A stretch of DNA of 64,000 bases from Paenibacillus thiaminolyticus (GTDB taxonomy: Bacteria > Bacillota > Bacilli > Paenibacillales > Paenibacillaceae), in the NCBI RefSeq assembly GCF_007066085.1, contig NZ_CP041405.1:1612001-1676000 (forward strand), given 5' to 3'. Below, in pieces: positions 25,950 through 35,003 of the stretch. Both the position numbers and the translations under genes were made by a program. The notes below the pieces were generated by a model that was not told the DNA's origin, searched no databases, and was given only the letters and a program-made list of their open reading frames with translations. Within the stretch, counting starts at the first letter, position 1. The number at the start of each line of letters is the position of its first letter.

Positions 25950-25969
25950 ATTATACCAGTTGCTGGTAT
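25950..25969 (-). promoter_or_regulatory. Extended -10 with overlapping MarR-type operator
   Basis: On the minus strand TGGTATAAT is an extended -10 box. The perfect inverted repeat ATACCAG-TTG-CTGGTAT (25953-25969) overlaps it. A 7-3-7 palindrome on the -10 of a marR gene is the usual autoregulatory layout. No good -35 is seen, as is common for extended -10 promoters. Confidence 0.7.
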
Positions 25970-26005
25970 CGATGGGTTGGAATAAATCACGTATCATGAA
26001 AACAG

Positions 26006-26032
26006 AGGCTCCCCGCTGCGGGAAGCCTCTTC
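26006..26032 (-). terminator. Terminator after a gene remnant
   Basis: On the minus strand arms AGAGGCTTCCCGC and GCGGGGAGCCTCT form a stem with a 2-base loop, followed by GTTTTC. It ends the remnant at 26074-26220. Confidence 0.65.
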
Positions 26033-26073
26033 ACTGTGGCAATATGAGCGTGTTCGCGCCCCTAATGATTACG

Positions 26074-26220
26074 TTACCGACACTTTGCCTTGAAACAACT
26101 GGAGCAGCACCATCGTGGCTGCGCCGATGACATAATTACGCTTGCCCAATTCCCCATAAGTCGTTCTCTCAGCAGTGAGACAGCCCCACGCTGCTTCTTG
26201 CTGCGCGGCTTGCCGAAAAA
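26074..26220 (-). pseudogene. C-terminal gene fragment (possibly ROK-type)
   Basis: About 48 codons read AAWGCLTAERTTYGELG and RNYVIGAATMVLLQLFQG before a stop at 26076. The VIGAA-hydrophobic ending resembles the C-terminus of ROK-family sugar regulators and kinases. There is no start region: going upstream the frame runs straight into the GCAGGAATT-type repeat at 26220. It looks like the tail of a gene whose body was lost where the repeat now lies. Confidence 0.45.
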
Positions 26221-26410
26221 AACTGCAGAACTACAGTATTCCCTTGGGCGGATTACTCTGTCACAGGAATTCCTGCAAAACCGCAGGAATTGAAGCCATG
26301 CCAGCGGATAGAAAGCAAAAATCGGCGAAAATGATGCACTTTTGCAGGATTCGCATCAGATAGCAGCTAAACTAGTGAAAATTCCTGCATCTGTGCAGGA
26401 TTCGCCGCCT
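26220..26410. repeat. Dispersed repeat family, second locus
   Basis: At least three units of the CTGCA..TGCAGGATT type: GGAATTCCTGCAAAACCGCAGGAATTG at about 26267-26293, TGCACTTTTGCAGGATTCGC at 26335-26354, and AAATTCCTGCATCTGTGCAGGATTCGCC at about 26377-26404. They match the array at 16200-16524 in core and spacing. Confidence 0.65.
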
Positions 26411-26511
26411 GCCCCCTCTTCCGCTAGTCGCCCCGCCGCTGTCTCACCTACCTCAATTGTGTCTATATGCAGAAAGGGGTGTTCACCCGATTCGTGTTCT
26501 CCCATAAGAAA

Positions 26512-26539
26512 AGCCCCCACTTTATGAAAAGTGAGGGCT
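26512..26539 (-). terminator. ahpCF terminator
   Basis: Minus-strand arms AGCCCTCACTTT and AAAGTGGGGGCT with a 4-base loop, followed by TTTTCTT. It lies 26 bases past the ahpF stop. Confidence 0.85.
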
Positions 26540-26565
26540 CTTCGTTCGCCTGTGAACAATATCGA

Positions 26566-28095
26566 TTAATTGCGGATGAGATAATCGAACGCGCCCAATG
26601 CTGCCGTAGCGCCGGATCCCATCGAAATAATGATCTGCTTATACGGACTATTCGTGCAATCGCCGGCCGCGAACACGCCAGGCACATTGGTTGCGCCATG
26701 GCTGTCTACCACGATTTCACCTGTACGCGTGCGTTCGACCGTGTCCGCTAACCAATCGGTATTCGGAACAAGACCGATTTGTACAAACACACCCTGCAGT
26801 TCAATGTGCTTCGTTGCTCCTGTATCCCGCTCGACATAGGAGATTCCGTTCACCTTGTCTGTACCGGTAATTTCTTGTGTCTGCACGTTCTTCAGCACGG
26901 TAACATTAGGCAGACTGTACAGGCGATCTTGCAGCACGGCATCCGCTTTGAGCTCTGGCGCGAACTCAAGCACGGTTACATGTCTCACAATACCTGCGAG
27001 ATCAATCGCCGCTTCAATCCCTGAGTTACCGCCGCCAATAACCGCGACATCTTTGCCTGTGAACAAAGGACCGTCACAATGCGGGCAGTAAGCTACCCCT
27101 TTGTTCTTGAACTCCGCTTCCCCAGGCACGCCGACATTCCGCCAACGAGCGCCTGTCGATACGATGACCGTCTTGCTCTTCAGAACAGCACCGTTTTCGA
27201 GTTCAATCTCGATAAGATCCTTTTTCTCCAACCGCTTGGCACGCTGCAGCTTCATCACATCGATATCGTACTCTTTCACTTGCTGCTCAATATTCGCTAC
27301 GAGCTGAGGACCTTCCGTGTATTTTACACTGATAAAGTTCTCGATGCCCAAGGTATCATTGACCTGACCGCCAAAGCGTTCAGCAACAAGACCTGTGCGA
27401 ATCCCTTTGCGTGCCGCGTAGATAGCCGCACTAGCACCTGACGGGCCGCCGCCGACAACAAGCACGTCATACGGAGCCTTATTGTCGAACTCGGATGCAT
27501 CAGGAGCACTGCCCAGCTTGGCAAGAATTTCTTCAACGGTCATACGGCCGCTTTCGAAAAATTCACCATTGAGGTAAACGCTCGGCACCGACATAATGTC
27601 CTTGCTTTCGACCTCTTCCTTGAAGACGGCACCGTCAATCATCGTATGCGTAACGCCAGGATTGAGGACGCTCATCAAGTTCAGTGCTTGCACCACATCA
27701 GGACAATTATGGCAGCTCAGGCTGATATAAGTTTCGAACTTATAGTCGCCGCGAATGCTTTTGATTAGGTCAATGACACTTTGCTCCACCTTTGGAGGTC
27801 TGCCGCTAACCTGCAGCAGAGCCAATACGAGGGAAGTAAACTCGTGTCCCAAAGGAGTTCCTGCAAAGGTAATGCCCGTATCTTCGCCCGGACGATTGAC
27901 GCTGAAGCTCGGTGTTCGGGATAATTGCGTTCTCTCCACCGTTATCTTGGAAGACATGCCGGCAAGTTCATTGACCAAGGCCAGCATCTCTTCCGAAGCA
28001 GTGTCCTCGCCGGCGCTGACTTTGAGCACCACATCGCCTTCCAGGAGCTGGAGGTATTGTGCGAGTTGATTTTTAATTTCTTGGTCTAGTGTCAT
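26566..28095 (-). CDS. ahpF: Alkyl hydroperoxide reductase subunit F
   Basis: NADH-dependent disulfide reductase that recharges AhpC. The 509-residue flavoprotein has an N-terminal double thioredoxin-like domain with the SCHNCPD redox pair, an FAD loop VVGGGPSGASAAIYAARKG, the active disulfide in AYCPHCDGPLF, a second dinucleotide loop VIGGGNSGIEAAIDLAG and the C-terminal VFAAGDCTNSPYKQI. Length fits the family (about 510). It starts 11 bases after ahpC and shares its PerR-type promoter. Confidence 0.95.
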   Translation of the reverse strand: MTLDQEIKNQLAQYLQLLEGDVVLKVSAGEDTASEEMLALVNELAGMSSKITVERTQLSRTPSFSVNRPGEDTGITFAGTPLGHEFTSLVLALLQVSGRPPKVEQSVIDLIKSIRGDYKFETYISLSCHNCPDVVQALNLMSVLNPGVTHTMIDGAVFKEEVESKDIMSVPSVYLNGEFFESGRMTVEEILAKLGSAPDASEFDNKAPYDVLVVGGGPSGASAAIYAARKGIRTGLVAERFGGQVNDTLGIENFISVKYTEGPQLVANIEQQVKEYDIDVMKLQRAKRLEKKDLIEIELENGAVLKSKTVIVSTGARWRNVGVPGEAEFKNKGVAYCPHCDGPLFTGKDVAVIGGGNSGIEAAIDLAGIVRHVTVLEFAPELKADAVLQDRLYSLPNVTVLKNVQTQEITGTDKVNGISYVERDTGATKHIELQGVFVQIGLVPNTDWLADTVERTRTGEIVVDSHGATNVPGVFAAGDCTNSPYKQIIISMGSGATAALGAFDYLIRN

Positions 28096-28106
28096 TTTTT
28101 CACACC

Positions 28107-28670
28107 TTAAATCTTGCCTACGAGATCGAGGCTTGGCTTAAGTGTTTGCCCGCCTTCTTGCCATTTGGCCGGGCATACTTCACCTGGATGGTTGCGAACA
28201 TACTGTGCCGCCTTGATTTTGTTAACAAGGATGCTTGCATCGCGGCCGATGCCTCCTGCATTAATCTCGGCTGCTTGGATAATACCATCCGGATCGATGA
28301 TGAACGTACCGCGGTCAGCAAGACCATCAGCCTCAATCAATACATCGAAATTGCGGGAGACGACATGGGAAGGATCGCCGATCATAATGTACTCAACCTT
28401 GCCAATCGCAGGAGAGCTTTCATGCCATGCTTTATGTGTAAAATGCGTGTCCGTGGATACGGAATATACTTCAACACCAAGTTGCTTCAAGGCTTCGTAG
28501 TGGTTCTGCAAATCTTCAAGCTCGGTAGGGCACACGAATGTAAAGTCCGCTGGGTAGAAGCAAACGACACTCCATTTCCCTTTGAAATTTTCTTCGGTAA
28601 CCTCGATAAATTTGCCATTGTGAAATGCGGATGCTTTGAATGGAAGTACTTCTGTTCCGATAAGTGACAT
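28107..28670 (-). CDS. ahpC: Alkyl hydroperoxide reductase subunit C (peroxiredoxin)
   Basis: Typical 2-Cys peroxiredoxin that reduces H2O2 and organic peroxides. The 187-residue protein has the peroxidatic Cys in [15 protein letters not shown] and the resolving Cys in [14 protein letters not shown] 28670 lies 8 bases after AAAGGAG; ATG 28676 is too close to the box. The length equals B. subtilis AhpC. Regulated by PerR, judging from the upstream operator. Confidence 0.96.
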   Translation of the reverse strand: MSLIGTEVLPFKASAFHNGKFIEVTEENFKGKWSVVCFYPADFTFVCPTELEDLQNHYEALKQLGVEVYSVSTDTHFTHKAWHESSPAIGKVEYIMIGDPSHVVSRNFDVLIEADGLADRGTFIIDPDGIIQAAEINAGGIGRDASILVNKIKAAQYVRNHPGEVCPAKWQEGGQTLKPSLDLVGKI

Positions 28671-28759
28671 GGTCATATCTCCTTTACCTGTGTTTTAATA
28701 ATTATCGAGCATATTCGGAACATGCACACAACATATTCCAAACACACTTTGTAATTATT

Positions 28760-28809
28760 ATTATTAACTAATTAATTAAATTCGTCAAGCTATTTTATAA
28801 TAATTATAA
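28760..28809 (-). promoter_or_regulatory. ahpCF promoter with perfect PerR box
   Basis: Minus-strand -35 TTGACG (28788-28783) and -10 AATAAT (28765-28760) are 17 bases apart. Just upstream, 28795-28809 reads TTATAATAATTATAA, an exact match to the Bacillus PerR consensus TTATAATNATTATAA. It predicts derepression by peroxide. Confidence 0.85.
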
Positions 28810-28995
28810 AAAGACTCTTGCTGTAATTTCACACAACTTTCATTATGCTGCGAACTGATCCAGAGTATTCACGCCTTGTCCAGATATTACCCACTAACTC
28901 CATCATGTAAACCCTCTGCTTCCCCATTCTAAAATTGTAGGCTTCACATAAATATTATAGAATCAAGTTATCTGGTTATTAATGGAGTGGCTGTA

Positions 28996-29706
28996 ATGAA
29001 CGTAGCGATATGTGATAACGATATAAATGTTGCAAATTTGATTGAGGATCTACTTTCAAACATATCCGGAATGGAATTTTCCAGCGATGTGTTTTATAGT
29101 AGCGCTGACTTGCTAAGATGCTTGCAAGCCGGGTCACATTATAATATCTATCTGCTAGACATTGAAATGCCTGGCCAAAATGGAATTGAAATTGCTTCGG
29201 TTATCCGGGAGCAGGATCGAAATGCAGTCATTATCTTTATCACAGACCATAAAGAGTATGTATATGAAGTTTTTGAAGTGTTGCCGTTTCGCTTTTTAAG
29301 AAAGCCTGTAACCGCGCCAAAGTTGTCCCGCATCTTGCTGGACGCTGCGGAACACATCCAGGTGTCGAAGCAGCAATTCTTTTTTCAGATCGGACATGAC
29401 AAATACCAGCTTCGCTGCAGTGACATTCTTTATTTTGAAGGGGCAGGAAGAAAAGTAATTATCCATGCCAATCAGAATACCTATGAGTTTTACGGAAAAA
29501 TCGCGGACATCCTGCCTCGACTGGATACATATTTGTTTTGCCGGATTCACGCCTCATTCCTGGTGAATATGGAGTACATCCGCTCCATTCAAAAAATGGC
29601 TATTCTTTTGCAAAACGAGACAAAATTGCCGATCAGCAAGCGCTATCTGAACGGGGTGAAACAGGCCCATCTGGCCTTCATAGAACGGAGATGCGGCAAT
29701 CCATGA
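28996..29706 (+). CDS. LytTR-family response regulator
   Basis: A 236-residue regulator of the AgrA/LytR type. The receiver has the acidic pair in ICDNDI, the phospho-acceptor Asp in YLLDIEMPGQNG and the switch Lys in FRFLRKPV. The C-terminal LytTR domain shows DILYFEGAGRKVII and the conserved FCRIHASFLVNMEYI. ATG 28996 follows GGAG by 8 bases. It overlaps the kinase gene by four bases (ATGA). LytTR regulators usually bind paired direct repeats upstream of targets; nearby candidates are the lipoprotein and ABC genes downstream. Confidence 0.9.
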   Translation: MNVAICDNDINVANLIEDLLSNISGMEFSSDVFYSSADLLRCLQAGSHYNIYLLDIEMPGQNGIEIASVIREQDRNAVIIFITDHKEYVYEVFEVLPFRFLRKPVTAPKLSRILLDAAEHIQVSKQQFFFQIGHDKYQLRCSDILYFEGAGRKVIIHANQNTYEFYGKIADILPRLDTYLFCRIHASFLVNMEYIRSIQKMAILLQNETKLPISKRYLNGVKQAHLAFIERRCGNP

Positions 29707-31004
29707 CTTATTTTCAGACAACGACCGATGCGATCTCTTTTGGGCTTGAGGTCATTCTTAGCATGATCGAAATTCTCTTTATCCTGCGTCTCTTTAACAA
29801 AGTGTTCGGAGAGACTCGAATCAGTCACATCAAGCTGTATGCAGCAGCCGCTGTTGCGATGCTGACGATAACCTGCGGTTTGCGAGCGGTTCTGAATCCC
29901 GTCCGCCCTGCGGCGCTTCCACCCGTTACCGTACTATGCAGTATGTTCTTTGTACTATTCTATCCGCCGAATCGTCAAAAAAAGGTATTATATATCGGTA
30001 TACTTTTAACGGTATCCAGCTTCTGGGTTCTATTATACGATCTCATCGTCACACCAATAGAAGATAAGAATATTTGGCTAACACTTATTCTATGTCACGT
30101 GGTATTTTATCTTTTATTGGAGCTTATCCGAAAAACAGACAAAGGGAAACAGTGGTCCATCCCTTTTCATCTTTGGCTTCTACTTATGGCCATTACCGTA
30201 GCAAGTACGGCCGCGCTAGTCGTAATGGAATATTATATTGACAAGAGGGACAACCCTTACTTGCTGACCGTGGAAATTCCATTTAGTCTCGTATTCTTGC
30301 TAATTAACCTTTCGCTGTTTGTGGTTTTTGACAAATTTTCTACCCTAATGCATACGGAGCGGGAAAACACCATGCTGGAACAGCAAGTGCAATTACAGCA
30401 TAGGTATTACAAGGAACTGGAGGCCGCCCATCAGCAGGTCCGGGCACTGCATCATGATATGGGGAATTATATCAGAACAGCCGAGCAGCTGGCGGCGAAG
30501 CAGGACAGCAACAACGAACTCATTGGTTTTTTACACGCTGCATCCGGCCAGCTCAAAGAAATTGAAACCGTGATTTCAACCGGGAACCAATATCTGGATT
30601 CCATATTGAACATCAAAATCGCCGAAATGCTCCACGAGGGCGTAACCGTCGAGACGGATATTCATGTACCTTCCGGCTTAAAGCTGTCATTTGAACAAGC
30701 TGTGATTATCGTAGGGAATCTGATGGATAACGCCAGAGAGGCGTGCAGAAAATTGAGGGATGGGGAAAGGTGGGTGCGGTTACGCCTGTCCTACATCAAC
30801 CATACGCTATTCATCCGCATAGAGAATTCAGCGACTCCCATTCAGATGTGGGATAACGGATTGCCTGTCTCTACGAAAAAAGAACCGCTTTTTCATGGAT
30901 TAGGATTAAAGAACGTTAAAAAAGCGGTGGATGAACTTGGCACCATGGATGTGGAAAGCACGGCCCATTCTTTTCTGGTCCGAATTGCTTTGTATGACAG
31001 GTAA
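29703..31004 (+). CDS. GHKL sensor kinase of AgrC type
   Basis: A 433-residue kinase with six or seven membrane helices over the first 215 residues and no large outside domain, as in peptide-sensing AgrC-like proteins. A coiled segment leads to the H-box RALHHDMGNYIRTAEQLA. The ATPase part has GNLMDNAREACRKL and GLGLKNVKKAVDELG. The start at ATG 29703 overlaps the regulator stop. No agrB- or agrD-like peptide gene was found next to it, so the signal is unknown. Confidence 0.88.
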   Translation: MTYFQTTTDAISFGLEVILSMIEILFILRLFNKVFGETRISHIKLYAAAAVAMLTITCGLRAVLNPVRPAALPPVTVLCSMFFVLFYPPNRQKKVLYIGILLTVSSFWVLLYDLIVTPIEDKNIWLTLILCHVVFYLLLELIRKTDKGKQWSIPFHLWLLLMAITVASTAALVVMEYYIDKRDNPYLLTVEIPFSLVFLLINLSLFVVFDKFSTLMHTERENTMLEQQVQLQHRYYKELEAAHQQVRALHHDMGNYIRTAEQLAAKQDSNNELIGFLHAASGQLKEIETVISTGNQYLDSILNIKIAEMLHEGVTVETDIHVPSGLKLSFEQAVIIVGNLMDNAREACRKLRDGERWVRLRLSYINHTLFIRIENSATPIQMWDNGLPVSTKKEPLFHGLGLKNVKKAVDELGTMDVESTAHSFLVRIALYDR

Positions 31005-31061
31005 CCCAATTTTGACAATAACCCCGTCGATTTTTTACAAGTGCATCATCTCAAAGGGAGC

Positions 31062-31095
31062 GAGTGCTACAATCCAAATGGTGTAGCACTCTTTT
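31062..31095 (+). terminator. Terminator after the LytTR/GHKL pair
   Basis: Arms GAGTGCTAC and GTAGCACTC with a 12-base loop, followed by TTTTCTG. It separates the signalling pair from the lipoprotein gene. Confidence 0.8.
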
Positions 31096-31154
31096 CTGTG
31101 CGAACAATTTTGTTGGTGATTGATTATACTTTGGCAAGAAAGGAACTGGTGAGA

Positions 31155-31811
31155 ATGATGCGTAACAAGAAAAACGTGAAAAATGTACTCCTTATTGGCG
31201 GAATGGCGTCAGCATTGCTTTTGAGCGGTTGTTCATCAGCCATAACAACACACCATATTTTCAAAAGCCTGCACGGCCTTGAGGAATCCGTAAGGAACGA
31301 TATAGATGAGTCCTTACGGGATGAAATCGCTGCAGTGATTGAAGAAGCAATGAAGAATGCCGTCTGGGATGAAATCGCAATAGAGATTGAGGATGATTTG
31401 CAAAATATAGAATGGGACGATGTCAAGGATAGTATGACAGAAAGAAAACAGAAAATAGAAGTTCGCTCCATGACGGACGACACCTTGCATACGATCACGG
31501 ACAATAAGCAAATCTTCGAATTTACAAAAAATCTTCATATTGCGCGTTGGAAATACCTTAGTTCCATCCCGAAAGATGCGGAAGACTTGCTTGTATATGT
31601 AACTTGGGGGGAAAAGACGAAAACGGTGTTTGGCAAAAATACGAAGAAACTTTACGAAACGAGCCGAAACACTTTATACAAAAATAAGGATGGATACTAT
31701 CTGGTGATAGAACCGGAACCTTCCCTTTCCCCCGTCCGCAAAGTCTACACTAAAGTGACCGCGAAGACAGCAGAATATCTGCTCTCTCTGGCAGGGGCAA
31801 AAAAGAAATAA
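31155..31811 (+). CDS. Lipoprotein of unknown function
   Basis: A 218-residue protein with a lipobox (ASALLLSGCSSA) near residue 24. Residues 35-95 are strongly charged and helical (SVRNDIDESLRDEIAAVIEE), suggesting a coiled coil. The C-terminal half (DLLVYVTWGEKTKTVFGKN) looks like an immunoglobulin-like or PepSY-like small beta domain. AAAGGA precedes ATG 31155. It stands alone behind the terminator of the LytTR pair. No family is recognised. Confidence 0.6.
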   Translation: MMRNKKNVKNVLLIGGMASALLLSGCSSAITTHHIFKSLHGLEESVRNDIDESLRDEIAAVIEEAMKNAVWDEIAIEIEDDLQNIEWDDVKDSMTERKQKIEVRSMTDDTLHTITDNKQIFEFTKNLHIARWKYLSSIPKDAEDLLVYVTWGEKTKTVFGKNTKKLYETSRNTLYKNKDGYYLVIEPEPSLSPVRKVYTKVTAKTAEYLLSLAGAKKK

Positions 31812-31990
31812 AGCAGTTGCCCCTGCATAACTGAGCCAATTGATTAAGGCAGACATATACCACAGCGATTAGGTCACGATCCCCATTGAACCAGAACGGG
31901 CAGAAGCGGGCGGCTAACCCCCGCCCTCTCCCGCCACCGTCATGCCGGGTGGCCTGGTGCCGGATCTTCAACAGAACTTTTAGATCTTTT

Positions 31991-32704
31991 TTATGGAGAA
32001 TCGAGTTTACGTTTGTTAAGCACAAATAAAAATAACGCACCTGCGATGATCCCATAACATACTGGTGCTCCAATCGCCGACATTTTAAAAAAGGGGGTCG
32101 CATCATCATAGTAAGATAGAACATTTATGGTTTTGTCTAAGGGTGGGAGTAATAAAATTGCATATTTCAGCCTTTCAGGTAATACATTTTCGAGCGGTGT
32201 TACACAAAAAGCAATGACAATGAGAAGACTTAGCATTAGGAAAGACGTTAAACGCGAACGAATGAATTTTGAACTAAACCAACAGGCTAACGATACCCCC
32301 AACCAGGATATAGATAAATGATAGAGAAAAGACATAAATAATTCTTCAAAGCTAGGGTTCCTATCAAATTTATGAAAGATTGCCGGATACACTACGGCAT
32401 AGAGGGCGAGCGGAATGGTAAAGATCCAGCTGTATAATAATTTAGATATATAAAGAATAAATAAACTGCCGGAATGCAGCATAGTCACTGATTCTTGGTT
32501 AGGCGTTTCGATATCAATGATCGCATAACATAATACGCATGACACAATAAATAAAAATGATGTGGAAAACGCATAGCTTTCCATTACGGGATTAGGTACC
32601 ACACTATAAACAAAAATGATTCCAAGGATAAATACAAAGGTAGGCGGTCCATATCGATATGAACGCATAAAACAGGTATGTAAAAATGATAACAAGGATA
32701 TCAT
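31991..32704 (-). CDS. ABC-2 type transporter permease
   Basis: A 237-residue membrane protein with six predicted helices (for example FVFILGIIFVYSVVP and SFLMLSLLIVIAFCVTP). The arrangement is that of one-domain ABC-2 exporter permeases. It overlaps the ATPase gene by four bases and is the second gene of the pair. The AT-rich composition differs from most of the window. Cargo unknown; such pairs often give peptide or antibiotic resistance. Confidence 0.75.
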   Translation of the reverse strand: MISLLSFLHTCFMRSYRYGPPTFVFILGIIFVYSVVPNPVMESYAFSTSFLFIVSCVLCYAIIDIETPNQESVTMLHSGSLFILYISKLLYSWIFTIPLALYAVVYPAIFHKFDRNPSFEELFMSFLYHLSISWLGVSLACWFSSKFIRSRLTSFLMLSLLIVIAFCVTPLENVLPERLKYAILLLPPLDKTINVLSYYDDATPFFKMSAIGAPVCYGIIAGALFLFVLNKRKLDSP

Positions 32705-33558
32705 GAAGCCATCTCCTTTCGTTGCAAGGTGATGATCTCTACTCCCCTATGTACTAATTCAATCATAAAACCATGATAATCCTTTTGCATAATGACAAAT
32801 TTAATTTGGCCATTGTCATCTATTTTCCAAGTGACTTCTGGAAAAAGACTTGTTAGGCGGTAGAGTTCTTCCTGGGTTAAGACACATTCAAGTTCGAACA
32901 GGGTCACGCTTGGACTTTGAGAAGCTTCTATATGTTCTTCCCTCAACCTGCCTTGTCGAATCCAATAGGTACGACTTTCTAATTGACTTGCAAGTAAAGG
33001 ATCATGAACAGCGGCTAAAATAGATGTACCTTTTTCTTTTATTCTCTTCAGGGAGGCCAGTAAATGCTCGATCGATTCCTTGTCTAACCCAGAGAAGGGT
33101 TCATCCAAAACAAGCAGATCCGGTGTTTTGATCGTCGCCTGCATTAAGTTGACTTTTTGCAGCATCCCTTTCGAGAAATGAGTCATCTTTAAACTTTTGC
33201 TTTGTTCGAGATGAAAAAACGTGTGCAGCTCCTTAATGCGTTCTTGAAGATCATTTCTAGGCACCTTTGCTATTTTACCCATGTGGGTCAGGTACTCCGT
33301 TGATGTCATCCTTAACTTCGATAATCGATCAGGCGTATAACCGATCACAAGTTTTGAATGCTTTAGTGCCCTTTGTCCCGTAGTTAATGGAATTAATCCG
33401 GTCACAATTCGAAGCAACGTGCTTTTTCCTGATCCATTACTTCCTCTTAATATAATACTTTCTCCTTGCCCAATACTCAGCGAAATTTCCGATAAGACAA
33501 CTCGATTACCATATTTCTTCGTAACTTCCTTTAAGGTCAAAAGAGCATCCGCTACCAT
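32701..33558 (-). CDS. ABC transporter ATP-binding protein
   Basis: A 285-residue ATPase. Walker A is GSNGSGKSTL, the signature is HFSKGMLQKV (a common variant of LSGGQ in exporters), Walker B is LLVLDEPFSGLD and the switch His is in AAVHDP. About 75 residues follow the ATPase core and may form a regulatory domain. It pairs with the overlapping permease gene. ATG is behind GGTGGTGGG. Confidence 0.88.
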   Translation of the reverse strand: MVADALLTLKEVTKKYGNRVVLSEISLSIGQGESIILRGSNGSGKSTLLRIVTGLIPLTTGQRALKHSKLVIGYTPDRLSKLRMTSTEYLTHMGKIAKVPRNDLQERIKELHTFFHLEQSKSLKMTHFSKGMLQKVNLMQATIKTPDLLVLDEPFSGLDKESIEHLLASLKRIKEKGTSILAAVHDPLLASQLESRTYWIRQGRLREEHIEASQSPSVTLFELECVLTQEELYRLTSLFPEVTWKIDDNGQIKFVIMQKDYHGFMIELVHRGVEIITLQRKEMAS

Positions 33559-33733
33559 TTTCCCACCACCATAAAAATGTATATACTTATCATGTTAACA
33601 CAATTATCCATCTCGAAGACAGATCATCATTTTCAATCATCTCATGTGGCATTCCGCCTAATCGGGCCACTGCATCCTTGAATGCCTGTCTCTCTAACTG
33701 ATGAAGCGGAACTATTCATACAATAGATAGCAG

Positions 33734-33787
33734 AACAAGCGATCAACCGAGATAAAGGTGTAAGCACCTTCTCGATGATCGCTTGTC
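33734..33787. other. Long nested hairpin
   Basis: ACAAGCGATCA pairs with TGATCGCTTGT across 33 bases, and inside it an AGGTG/CACCT hairpin forms a second helix. Little T follows on either strand. It lies in the 287-base gap after the DUF1266 gene and may be its 3' processing or weak termination signal. Confidence 0.5.
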
Positions 33788-33845
33788 TCCATCACACATA
33801 TTGTGATATTCCATAACACTCTCTCAGACCTTGTCCAATGCTAAA

Positions 33846-34613
33846 TTATCGGCTCCCTGTTCCGGATCGCTTAATGCTAAATTCATTCCAGATCGAGTCC
33901 TCTTCACCCAGTAATTTTTTCCCATCCCAAAGGATATCGTAAATGTCACCCTCGTAAGCAATGGCTCGGCCAAATGCAAATGAAATAAAATATTCCTTCC
34001 AGGATTGGAAGATATGGCTGGCGGCATCAGCAGCTCTCTCTATATAGCCCCATGCCTGTTCTTCGGTTATATAACCAAGTATGTAGCTCCATCTTGCAAT
34101 ATTTACAGCGCGGTCAAAATCCCAGGCAGCCATGGTGTTCACCTGGTCAAAATCGGATTTCGCAAAGGAAAGCTTCTTCACCATCGCTTCTTGGGCTGAT
34201 TCATAGCATTCCTGCGATTTCCCCACTTCCCCCTCTGTAAAAGACTGGCCAGCTTTCAACGCCATAAGAAGCTGATCATACTTCGTACGATGTCCTTCCG
34301 CAAGCAGCCATTCCAGGGTTTGTACAGCCTCCTCCGTATTACTAACGTCCCAGGCTGAAGAAAGGCCTTCCTTCAAAGTTTCAGAATCTACCTTCACTTG
34401 CAGTATCCGTGGCGACTCAGACCGGTAAAGAGAGAGATTGGCACCGTAGGCAAGCAAATGCTGTTTCTCCTTCGGTAAAGAGTTAGCCGTCTCCATTTCT
34501 ACTTGCGATTTTTTATTCTTTTTCTCAATTCGCTTGCTCGCTGTAATCAAACCAACGATAAGTAAAATCACAATCGCCGCAATAATTCCCACAATAATTA
34601 GAAAAGTCTTCAA
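33846..34613 (-). CDS. DUF1266 domain protein, membrane anchored
   Basis: A 255-residue protein with one N-terminal membrane helix (FLIIVGIIAAIVILLIVG) followed by a basic stretch and a DUF1266 domain of about 170 residues. Domain hallmarks are AWDFDRAVNIARWSYILGYI, EEQAWGYIERAADA, SWKEYFISFAFGRAI. The function of DUF1266 is not known. The domain faces the cytoplasm if the positive-inside rule holds. It is transcribed alone. Confidence 0.75.
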   Translation of the reverse strand: MKTFLIIVGIIAAIVILLIVGLITASKRIEKKNKKSQVEMETANSLPKEKQHLLAYGANLSLYRSESPRILQVKVDSETLKEGLSSAWDVSNTEEAVQTLEWLLAEGHRTKYDQLLMALKAGQSFTEGEVGKSQECYESAQEAMVKKLSFAKSDFDQVNTMAAWDFDRAVNIARWSYILGYITEEQAWGYIERAADAASHIFQSWKEYFISFAFGRAIAYEGDIYDILWDGKKLLGEEDSIWNEFSIKRSGTGSR

Positions 34614-35003
34614 ACCATCACGTTCCTCTCGATGTTGTTATTTGGCCACCATTAATGATTTAACAAAATCCCCCATGATATTGTAGCATAATAGTTTTTG
34701 GTTTCAACTACCAACTGAGAAAATATTTTCTTCGATTTCTTAAGATTATAAAATCAAAAAAAGAAATGAGAGTACAGACATAAGAAAAATCCACTATTAT
34801 AGATCCCACTTTCTAAGACGAGATGAATTAAATGCTGGGATATTTGATTTTTTCCATTGTCAACTTTGTAGTTGATTACTTCTTTATATACGAAGGAGTA
34901 GGCTATACTAAACCTTTCTTTCAACCTTGTACAGTTTATACTTATGACAGACTATGTGGACCCATAGCAGAAAGATGCCCTCTTTTCGGGTATCGATGTT
35001 CAT
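34614..35003. other. AT-rich intergenic region
   Basis: 390 bases without a convincing gene. A short plus-strand open frame at 34832 lacks a ribosome site. The promoter of the DUF1266 gene should lie near 34640-34760 on the minus strand, but no single box pair stands out. Confidence 0.4.

Noticed and set aside
29538..29702. N-terminal extension of the GHKL kinase
   Set aside because: The frame overlaps the regulator; ATG 29703 in the ATGA overlap gives the normal membrane-helix start.
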